Shown: positions 45,364 to 51,478 of the stretch, piece by piece | Numbering within the stretch: the first letter of the stretch is position 1 | Layout: each line of letters opens with the position of its first letter | Source: DATGKG01 sp963783145 | GTDB taxonomy: Bacteria > Desulfobacterota > Binatia > Binatales > Binataceae | NCBI GenBank assembly: GCA_963783145.1 | Contig: CAWAMM010000003.1 | Coordinates: 124,001 to 188,000 of the forward strand | DNA: 64,000 nt | Reading direction: 5' to 3' | Position numbers and translations under genes: made by a program | Notes under the pieces: generated by a model | The model's database searches: none | The model's input: only the letters and a program-made list of their open reading frames with translations | What the model was told of the DNA's origin: nothing

Positions 45364-45448
45364 CTGCCCCGCACCTCCTCAACTTCTCCCAATAGCAGAT
45401 CATGAATTTACTGATGACGCGAGCAAAAGAATCTCATCCGTACACACT

Positions 45449-46000
45449 TCATTTCAGCTTGAACGGCGGCACCAATCCGAGTTTCGAGAGGTCGAACGTG
45501 CCGACTAGTCCTGCCAGTGCCTCGCCCGATCGATTCTCGCAGGCAACGCCGACAACATCAGCGGGGGATAAGCCGCCACCTAGCGATGCGTACGAGAACT
45601 GAGAAAATGGACTCTGCGGAAAGTACAGAATCCCATTCTCGACTGCTGCTGACGGGGATGTAGACGCTGCGTCGGCATAGAGCGGAACCATGTTAGGATT
45701 GACCCCTATCGCCGCCTGACCTGTGCAATTGCTGCCCTCGAAAAGATAGGAAATAGGTTCGGGCGTACCAAAAAAGCCTTCGGATGAAACAGGCAGCAGA
45801 TAGAACGTCCCGTTGAATCCCACAAGCGCGGCGGCTCGAAATGGAAGCACGAAGAGCGTCCCTACTACATGATTCTTGCTGTCCAGCACTCGCGTCGCCG
45901 TCTTGTGCGCGACCGTGCTTGAAGCGGCGAAGTCTTCTGCGTTGGCTGGCAGACCGCTGGCTAGCGAGCAGAGCATCGCAATCAACAATATTCGCCTCAT
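45449..46000 (-). CDS. Secreted passenger protein, unknown
   Basis: About 183 residues from the ATG at 46000, with a clear signal peptide (MRRILLIAMLCSLASGLPANA). The mature part is beta-rich, with FNGTFYLLPVSSEGFFG and two spaced cysteines (SNCTGQ, VACENRSG). I do not recognise it. Its ATG overlaps the stop of the HTH gene by four bases, so both are translated from one message. Confidence 0.55.
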   Translation of the reverse strand: MRRILLIAMLCSLASGLPANAEDFAASSTVAHKTATRVLDSKNHVVGTLFVLPFRAAALVGFNGTFYLLPVSSEGFFGTPEPISYLFEGSNCTGQAAIGVNPNMVPLYADAASTSPSAAVENGILYFPQSPFSQFSYASLGGGLSPADVVGVACENRSGEALAGLVGTFDLSKLGLVPPFKLK

Positions 46001-46221
46001 CTCGTTAGCGTCCTCGCTTCGGCATTGCTTCTTACCTTGCCAGCGCGGAGCCATTCGTCCAAGTCCTCGCGATAGTAGAGCAGGCGCCCGCGTTTCGTGA
46101 ATTTCGGACCAGTGCCGTCACACCGTTTTTTAGCCAAAGTTATTAACGCAAGCCCCAGATATGTGGATGCTTGTTCGCACGTCATCAGACCATCGGCCAA
46201 AATCTCAAGTTTTTTATACAT
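45997..46221 (-). CDS. Excisionase-like helix-turn-helix protein
   Basis: The 74-residue protein carries a MerR/AlpA-type winged helix: LMTCEQASTYLGLALITLAKKRCDG, then the wing GPKFTKRGRLLYYREDLDEWLRAG. Proteins of this kind bind attachment sites as recombination directionality factors or act as small regulators in mobile elements. Here it is the first gene of a leftward pair with the secreted protein. It may regulate passenger expression or bind the transposon ends. Confidence 0.75.
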   Translation of the reverse strand: MYKKLEILADGLMTCEQASTYLGLALITLAKKRCDGTGPKFTKRGRLLYYREDLDEWLRAGKVRSNAEARTLTR

Positions 46222-46361
46222 TTAACGTCCATCCACAACTTCCCCCAATTTGTGTGTGGAATTGGGGATTAGCGATCCGTTTTTGCCTACCGCCGCTATG
46301 TAGCGGGGATATAAAATTGTTGATGACCGGCAGTGGAGCGAATTCAGAGGAGGTATTAGCG

Positions 46362-46437
46362 GAGGGGTAGCTCAGTCCAGTAGAGCGGGAGCCTAGAAAA
46401 CTTCGCGTCACCGGAGCGAAGCCGGTCCCCTCCGCCA
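46362..46437 (+). tRNA. tRNA-like gene with altered conserved positions (anticodon AGA by position)
   Basis: The length is exactly 76 with the encoded CCA. Acceptor GGAGGGG/CCCCTCC, D-stem GCTC/GAGC and T-stem ACCGG/CCGGT pair perfectly, and the variable region is five bases (GCGTC). Against this, the T-loop is AGCGAAG instead of TTCRANY, the G18 position of the D-loop is changed, and the anticodon stem has a C31-A39 mismatch. Positions 34-36 read AGA, which would be a serine anticodon, yet there is no long variable arm. It could be a decayed tRNA, a tRNA mimic, or a specialised tRNA carried by the element. A hairpin follows at 46442. Confidence 0.5.
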
Positions 46438-46441
46438 ACTT

Positions 46442-46473
46442 GGGACGTTCGGTGTTCGAGCATCGAACGTCCC
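46442..46473 (+). terminator. Hairpin after the tRNA-like gene
   Basis: GGGACGTTCG (46442-46451) pairs perfectly with CGAACGTCCC (46464-46473) around a 12-base loop, four bases after the CCA end. No T-run follows, so it may be a processing or protective hairpin rather than a terminator. Confidence 0.4.
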
Positions 46474-46511
46474 TCAACATCAATGGATATAGCGGTTTCG
46501 CGGCGTGCCGT

Positions 46512-46673
46512 TCAACTGGACGGCTTGCCGTCAATCTTCGGCTTGTCCCATCGAGGCGACTTGCACTTCGGGCAAACTGACGGGCGCTCGTCGCCGCGCG
46601 GCAACCATTCGTGCCCGCATCGACAACGGCATCCGTCCAGCTTGACCATGCCGATTTCCTTTTCCTTGGCCAT
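46512..46673 (-). CDS. 53-residue zinc-ribbon protein
   Basis: From the ATG at 46673 the protein reads MAKEKEIGMVKLDGCRCRCG then a second knuckle VCPKCKSPRWDKPK. The two CxC/CxxC knuckles (GCRCRCG and VCPKC) form a zinc ribbon typical of small DNA- or RNA-binding proteins. A GAGAGG sequence precedes the start. It is divergent from the transposase, with 101 bases between the starts, and may regulate transposition or help the transposase. Confidence 0.65.
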   Translation of the reverse strand: MAKEKEIGMVKLDGCRCRCGHEWLPRGDERPSVCPKCKSPRWDKPKIDGKPSS

Positions 46674-46717
46674 GCTTCGATACCTCTCGTATCTACTAAT
46701 AATATATACGAATGGTA

Positions 46718-46745
46718 TTGACAAGTACCCCTATTTGGATATACT
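46718..46745 (+). promoter_or_regulatory. Strong sigma-70-type promoter of the transposase
   Basis: TTGACA (46718-46723) and TATACT (46740-46745) are spaced by 16 bases, in an AT-rich pocket just before the transposase start at 46775. Both boxes are at or near consensus. Confidence 0.6.
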
Positions 46746-46774
46746 ATCTGTATATACCAATGAGGAGTACAGAC

Positions 46775-47998
46775 ATGGAAGCCGACGGACGAAAACAACG
46801 GGGAATGGAAATCGCAGCGACCAAGAAAATCACGAAGCGGGATCGCGGCACTTGGATCGTTCCCTCGCAATCGGACAAGGGCCGCTACGCCGTCACCATC
46901 TCGAAAGAAGGAAAATTCTGTACCTGCCCCGATTTCGAGGAACGCCAGCAACCCTGCAAACACGTTTACGCCGTGCAATACGTCCTGTTTCGTGAAACGA
47001 CCGTCGCCCCTGATGGCGTCGAGACGATCCGCGAAACCGCGAGCGTGCGCGTCACCTATGCGCAGAACTGGCCGCAATACAACGCCGCGCAGACCGCCGA
47101 AAAGGAAACTTTCTGCCGCCTGCTCCGCGACCTGTGCAGCGGCATACCCGAAGTCGAGCAACAGCGCGGTCGCCCGCGTCTCCCGATTGGCGATGCGCTG
47201 TTCTCCGCGACCTACAAAGTTTATTCGACCGTCAGCGCGCGCCGCTTCATGACCGATATGCGCGAGGCCGAATCGAAGGGACTCGTCGCGCACGCTCCCT
47301 GCTACAACAGCATTTTCAAAGTTATCGAGTCGGCGGAAGTCACGCCGATCATTCAGAGCCTCATCACGACTAGCAGCCTGCCGCTCCGCGCTGTCGAATC
47401 CGATTTCGCGGTCGATTCTACCGGATTCGGTTTGCAGCGCTTCTATCGGCACTACACCGCGAAGTACGGTCACGAAATCAATATGCGCGACTACATCAAG
47501 GTTCACGCGATGATCGGCGTCAAAACGCACATCGTCACAGCCGCGACCGTGACCGACCGCGACCGTCACGACATCACGCAATTCAAACCCCTGCTTGAGC
47601 ACACTGCGCAAAACTTCGAGATGGTCGAAGTCTCCGCAGACAAGGCATACAGCAGCCGCGAGATGATCGCGCATATCGACCAGATGGGAATCGCGCCATT
47701 CATCCCGTTTCGCAGCAATTCCAAGGTGAAGGCGAGCATGAAGAATCCGGCATGGGACAAACTCTTCCACTACTACAATTTCAAGCGCGAGGAATTTCTC
47801 GCCCACTATCACAAACGCAGCAACGTAGAATCCGCGTTCTCCTCGATAAAGCGGAAATTCGGAGACACGATCCGTAGCCGCACGGACGTTGCGCAGACCA
47901 ATGAAGTGCTGCTGAAATTGCTCGCGCATAATATCGTCTGTCTCGTTCATTCCATCCACGAACTCGGTATCGACCCGACCTTCCTATCCTTGACGTGA
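46775..47998 (+). CDS. DDE transposase with N-terminal SWIM zinc finger
   Basis: The 407 residues begin at ATG 46775, with GAGGAG seven bases before it. Residues 49-63 form a SWIM finger: Cys49 and Cys51 in FCTCPDFEERQQPCKHVYAV, then Cys61 and His63. The catalytic domain has Asp214 in FAVDSTGF, Asp289 in VSADKAYSS and Glu352 in RSNVESAFSSIKRKFG, a complete DDE triad of the IS4/IS5-like Tnp_1 kind. It would cut and join the element ends; the SWIM finger probably binds DNA. It is the only transposase in the element and so the likely mover of the whole 44817-49080 unit. Confidence 0.88.
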   Translation: MEADGRKQRGMEIAATKKITKRDRGTWIVPSQSDKGRYAVTISKEGKFCTCPDFEERQQPCKHVYAVQYVLFRETTVAPDGVETIRETASVRVTYAQNWPQYNAAQTAEKETFCRLLRDLCSGIPEVEQQRGRPRLPIGDALFSATYKVYSTVSARRFMTDMREAESKGLVAHAPCYNSIFKVIESAEVTPIIQSLITTSSLPLRAVESDFAVDSTGFGLQRFYRHYTAKYGHEINMRDYIKVHAMIGVKTHIVTAATVTDRDRHDITQFKPLLEHTAQNFEMVEVSADKAYSSREMIAHIDQMGIAPFIPFRSNSKVKASMKNPAWDKLFHYYNFKREEFLAHYHKRSNVESAFSSIKRKFGDTIRSRTDVAQTNEVLLKLLAHNIVCLVHSIHELGIDPTFLSLT

Positions 47999-48025
47999 AT
48001 CCGTCACACACCTACCGTCGCCAGC

Positions 48026-48973
48026 ATGAAGACAAGAGGTTTAGTCCTCGTTCTACTGACGGCGGGGATGCTCTTAAGCGCCACAAGCAACGGCAACGCG
48101 CAAAGCCCAAAACACCACAGGGTCAAGAAACCCCAGCAGCACGCAACTCCCCAAAATAGCCCCACATACTCCGCTCCCGATGAGCGCGGCACCGAGAAAA
48201 TGCCGTTCGCCGTCAAACTGCTGAACACCGGCAAGAGCGATAAGGAAGCCGCCGATGAGACCGACCAAGTACGTCGCGAGAACAACGCCGAATGGTGGAT
48301 GCGTGTCCTCACGGGCGCTCTCGTCGGCGTCGGAATACTGCAACTGTTTGCCTTTATCGCGCAGGCCTTCGCGTTGCGGAAAACCGTTAGAGAAAGCGCG
48401 CGACAGACTATCGCTACTCAAAAAGCCGCTGACGCAGCAAAACAGAGCGCTGATGTCGCGCAAGCGGCACTCGCTTCGTCGAATCAGCCGTGGCTCGTTG
48501 CCGAAAATTGGACAATTAAGGAACCCGCAGAGGAAGACACGACAGTTGCTAATTTTGAATTGCGCAATTTTGGCGACGGCCCAGCATGGCTCACTAATCT
48601 TGAACTCAAATTCACGAAAATTGATTCGGGAACTAGATACTCTCCAGACCCAGACTATAAAAGCGAAAGGCCGAATATTCATGCCGACATTGCGGGCGCT
48701 GCGCTCGCGCCAAAAGAGTCCATCAAGCGGATGGCCCTGTACGAAGGCTTGTTCATAACGCCTGAGGTACTTCGAGCTTATCGACGAGGAGAAACTTATC
48801 TTTTGGTCGTCGGCAAAATTGAGTTCGAGGATGCGCGCGGACTTCCCAACGAAATGAGATTCAGTGCTCAATTTCAATGGAGCACTGACGGCAAAAGCAC
48901 AGTGTTTCGCGATGTCGGACCATCTAGCTATCATGTTCACGGGCGGCGACACACGAAACCCTCGAAATCTTGA
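48026..48973 (+). CDS. Membrane-anchored passenger protein, unknown
   Basis: The 315-residue protein has an N-terminal signal-like segment (GLVLVLLTAGMLLSATSNG), a low-complexity linker, a membrane helix at about 93-115 (VLTGALVGVGILQLFAFIAQAF), a coiled stretch (about 118-150, RESARQTIATQKAADAAKQS), and a C-terminal beta-rich domain starting QPWLVAENW. Proteins with this helix-coil-QPWL layout are common unknowns in proteobacteria. It begins 27 bases after the transposase stop and may be cotranscribed. Function unknown. Confidence 0.6.
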   Translation: MKTRGLVLVLLTAGMLLSATSNGNAQSPKHHRVKKPQQHATPQNSPTYSAPDERGTEKMPFAVKLLNTGKSDKEAADETDQVRRENNAEWWMRVLTGALVGVGILQLFAFIAQAFALRKTVRESARQTIATQKAADAAKQSADVAQAALASSNQPWLVAENWTIKEPAEEDTTVANFELRNFGDGPAWLTNLELKFTKIDSGTRYSPDPDYKSERPNIHADIAGAALAPKESIKRMALYEGLFITPEVLRAYRRGETYLLVVGKIEFEDARGLPNEMRFSAQFQWSTDGKSTVFRDVGPSSYHVHGRRHTKPSKS

Positions 48974-49005
48974 TTTCGGGCACGAAACTAAGGCAACGCA
49001 GACAA

Positions 49006-49078
49006 CTGCCCATAAAATCGCTATGCTGCCTATAAATCCGAGCGAGATTCGCCCTTTTTTCGCCGATTTTAGGCAAAG
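49006..49078. repeat. Right transposon end with three related motifs
   Basis: CTGCCCATAAAATCGC at 49006-49021 and CTGCCTATAAATCCG at 49026-49040 lie 20 bases apart in direct order; the outer TTTAGGCAAAG at 49068-49078 is the complement of the left end's CTTTGCCTAAA. Between them lies a T-rich run at 49055-49060. Confidence 0.55.
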
Positions 49079-49080
49079 CC

Positions 49081-49090
49081 GGGTTGGGGG
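49081..49090. repeat. Target-site duplication, right copy
   Basis: GGGTTGGGGG, identical to 44807-44816, directly outside the right end. The dispersed-repeat tail TTAGGTCTC continues from 49091. Confidence 0.6.
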
Positions 49091-49148
49091 TTAGGTCTCC
49101 TGCCAAGCAGAAAGGAATCCAGAGCTGAGGTCCCTCTCCGTCTCGTCA

Positions 49149-49212
49149 CGATTTTCGCGCGCAGCCATCGCGAAAATCGCGCCGGGACACCTCCCCCAAT
49201 CAATGGGGGAGG
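49149..49212. repeat. Two hairpins in the gap after the DUF58 gene
   Basis: An 11-bp stem (49149-49159 with 49169-49179) and a 9-bp stem CCTCCCCCA/TGGGGGAGG (49190-49198 with 49204-49212). The first ends in GCCATCGCGAAAATCGCGCC, which resembles the hairpin at 9382-9409, so it belongs to a dispersed family. Confidence 0.5.
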
Positions 49213-49235
49213 GGCAGGGGGAGAGGAGCTGAGCG

Positions 49236-50135
49236 TCATTTCGCGAGGCCCAAATCGGCGACCGCTTTCAGAAAAAATTCGTGGAAGTCCTGGTCCGTAT
49301 GGTAGAGCGCGTAATGCATCCCACGCTTGAGGCAGAAGGCTTTGATCTCACGCGAAAGCCGCTGCAGCGTGTGCCGATAGCGCTCGCGCTCGCGATTTCC
49401 GATCGACACCCGCAGCGCCTCGCCCGTCTCCGCATCGACCACTTCGACGTCGCCTTCGAGGCCCTGCCCGGACATTTCGCGGCCCCCGAGGATCTGTACC
49501 GCGGTGACGTCCATCGTCGCCGCGGTGAAGACTCCCAGTCCGCGAGTCGCCACGTTGGGCAGCATCAGAAAATCCGAGATAACGAAAACTTTTCCGGCGC
49601 GCCGCAGGCCCACCAGATCGCGCGCCATGTCGGCGGCAAAATCTGTTGCCCCACTCGGCGTCATGCTTTCCAGCCGCTGCGCGAGCTCCACGATCCGATG
49701 GCGTCCCAGCACGAAACTCGGCGGCGGTCCGTGCCCGGCACCGGCCAACACGCGAATCATGACGCGATCGCCCGAGGCCAACGCCACGTATGCGACCGCC
49801 AATGCGGTCGCGATCGCGTGATCGAATTTTCTGTCAGCCGCGGGGAATCCCATCGACGCACTCGCATCGAGGAAGATGTACGTGAGCAGGTCTTCCTCTT
49901 CCTTGAACAGCTTGACGTAGAGCTTGTCGGTGCGCGCATACATCCCCCAGTCGATGTAGCGAAAATCGTCACCGACGGAGTAATGCCGATAGTCGTTCCA
50001 CTCCAACGACGACCCGCGCTTGGGCGACAGATGGGTGCCGCGGCCCATCCCGGAGTACTGGCGGCGCGTCTTGATGCGCAACTCCTCCAGCCGCCCGAGG
50101 AAGGTCGGCGTAAACTCGGCGGGTAATCCGAACAC
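49236..50135 (-). CDS. DUF58-domain protein
   Basis: The 299 residues carry the DUF58 signature RGSSLEWNDYRHYSVGDDFRYIDWGMYARTDKLYVK (split here: RHYSVGDDFRYIDWGMYAR is the core) followed by a VWA-like domain with LDASASMGFPAADRKFDHA. These proteins lie between MoxR ATPase and BatA genes and are believed to work with them in protein or envelope maturation. Upstream is moxR at a 278-base distance; downstream its expected partner BatA is separated by the mobile element and repeats. Confidence 0.88.
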   Translation of the reverse strand: MFGLPAEFTPTFLGRLEELRIKTRRQYSGMGRGTHLSPKRGSSLEWNDYRHYSVGDDFRYIDWGMYARTDKLYVKLFKEEEDLLTYIFLDASASMGFPAADRKFDHAIATALAVAYVALASGDRVMIRVLAGAGHGPPPSFVLGRHRIVELAQRLESMTPSGATDFAADMARDLVGLRRAGKVFVISDFLMLPNVATRGLGVFTAATMDVTAVQILGGREMSGQGLEGDVEVVDAETGEALRVSIGNRERERYRHTLQRLSREIKAFCLKRGMHYALYHTDQDFHEFFLKAVADLGLAK

Positions 50136-50170
50136 TTATATTATCCCTCGACTCCGCTGCGCTCCGCCTC

Positions 50171-50213
50171 GGGGCGACTGCGTCGCGGCGCTGCGCGCCC
50201 ACTTCGTGTCTCT
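50171..50213. repeat. 43-bp direct repeat, copy A
   Basis: The 43 bases from GGGGCGACTGCGTCGCGGCG to TTCGTGTCTCT are identical to 50331-50373, 160 bases away, within the DUF58-moxR gap. Related GCGCTCCGCCTCG words precede each copy. Confidence 0.7.
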
Positions 50214-50330
50214 ACGCCAGTATCACAGCCAGATTGCATCATCTTGCGATCCGTTTCCCTCGACTCCGCGGCGCTCGGCTTTTCAAATTCGACTCGGGCT
50301 CCGCTTGCGCTCCGCCTCGTCGGCTTCGCG

Positions 50331-50373
50331 GGGGCGACTGCGTCGCGGCGCTGCGCGCCCACTTCGTGTCTCT
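50331..50373. repeat. 43-bp direct repeat, copy B
   Basis: Exact copy of 50171-50213. The gap of 278 bases between two genes that usually adjoin has thus been expanded by duplicated repeat sequence; I see no gene in it. Confidence 0.7.
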
Positions 50374-50413
50374 GCCGCGGCGGCCACAACGAACCCAAAT
50401 TGCCGGCATTTCC

Positions 50414-51439
50414 TCAGCTGCGCGAAGTGGCAGGACGTTTGATTTTCTTGGTCACCTGCTCGAGGAGTTGCTCGGTGGAAATGTTTTCCGCCTCGGCCTG
50501 GAAGTTTCGCAGCAGGCGATGGCGCAGCGCCGGGGTCACGTTGTCGTCGATATCCTCGTAGCTCACGCTGACCCTGCCCGCGAGCAGAGCATTGACCTTG
50601 CCGCCAAGAATCAGCGCCTGCGCGCCGCGTGGGCTAGGGCCGAAGCGGAGGTACTGTGTGATCTCCGGCGTCGCACCGGGACTGCCCGGGGTGCATGCGG
50701 TGATGATCGAGATGATGTAGCGCTCGACCGGCTCGGAGACCATCACCTCGCGCGCGAGCTGCTTCAGCTCCTCGATTTTTATCGGGGCCTCGCCGGGAGC
50801 GAAACTCGGCTGCACCTTGTAGGTCTGCGCGCCGGTAGTGCGATGCATAATCTCGCGCAACTCATCGGGTTTGGGCGATCCGATCACAACCTTGTAGAGG
50901 AACCGATCCATCTGCGCCTCGGGCAACGGATAAGTTCCCTCGAGCTCGATAGGATTTTGCGTCGCCAAGACGATGTAGGGTGGGTCGAGGCGATAAGTCT
51001 CGCCGAAGACGGTGACCTGGCGCTCTTCCATCGCTTCGAGCACGGCGGATTGGGTCTTGGGCGTGGCGCGGTTGATTTCGTCGCCCAGTACCATGTGCGC
51101 GAAAATCGGACCCGGTTTGAAGACAAACTCGCGATGCCCGTTGACCTCGGTCAGGACCTGGGTGCCGATGATATCGGCAGGCATCAGATCGGGCGTGAAC
51201 TGGATGCGCTTAAAGCTCAGGCCGAGCACGTCACTGGCGGTTTTGACCATCAGCGTTTTGCCCAGTCCGGGAACGCCTTCGATCAGGATATGGCCGCCGG
51301 CGAACAGCGCGGTGAGGAGTTTACGCACCACCTCGCGATGGCCGACGATTACTTTCCCGACTTCCTCTTCGGCGCGCGCAAAGACACTCTGGAATTCCGC
51401 GACGCGCTGGTCGGGCGATTGTTTCGGAGCCGCTCCCAT
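50414..51439 (-). CDS. MoxR-family AAA+ ATPase
   Basis: The 341-residue protein has Walker A GVPGLGKTLMVKT near residue 60, Walker B in MVLGDEINRATPKTQSAVLEAMEERQ near 120 (the MoxR hallmark), sensor 1 ATQNPIELEGTYPLPEAQMDRFLYKV and the arginine finger/sensor 2 region SPRGAQALI. MoxR ATPases act as chaperones that help assemble or mature VWA-containing complexes. It lies 39 bases after a large membrane protein gene and before DUF58. Confidence 0.93.
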   Translation of the reverse strand: MGAAPKQSPDQRVAEFQSVFARAEEEVGKVIVGHREVVRKLLTALFAGGHILIEGVPGLGKTLMVKTASDVLGLSFKRIQFTPDLMPADIIGTQVLTEVNGHREFVFKPGPIFAHMVLGDEINRATPKTQSAVLEAMEERQVTVFGETYRLDPPYIVLATQNPIELEGTYPLPEAQMDRFLYKVVIGSPKPDELREIMHRTTGAQTYKVQPSFAPGEAPIKIEELKQLAREVMVSEPVERYIISIITACTPGSPGATPEITQYLRFGPSPRGAQALILGGKVNALLAGRVSVSYEDIDDNVTPALRHRLLRNFQAEAENISTEQLLEQVTKKIKRPATSRS

Positions 51440-51478
51440 CCGTTGTCCTCTACTTTTGCAATTGCGAGTCGCGCCCCA

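Larger units (their letters stand above)
44817..49080. mobile_element. 4.26-kb transposon with SWIM-DDE transposase, passenger genes and a tRNA-like gene
   Basis: Both ends carry CTTTGCCTAAA in opposite orientation (44818-44828; complement at 49068-49078) and are flanked by the same 10 bases. Removing the segment restores an intact copy of a dispersed repeat. Internal to each end are further copies of TGCCYATAAAATCGC. Contents, left to right: an unknown 162-residue protein, a secreted protein, an excisionase-like HTH protein, a tRNA-like gene, a zinc-ribbon miniprotein, the transposase and an unknown membrane protein. It separates DUF58 from BatA in a MoxR-type gene series. Ends and duplication are read from sequence; that this transposase moves the whole unit is inferred. 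Confidence 0.65.

Noticed and set aside
46395..46405. CTA (amber suppressor) anticodon in the tRNA-like gene
   Set aside because: Canonical numbering from both ends puts AGA at 34-36, and reading CTA would lose U33 and shift the stem.
46214..47959. 581-codon open frame opposite the transposase
   Set aside because: It mirrors the clear SWIM-DDE transposase and runs through the tRNA-like gene; no domain is visible.
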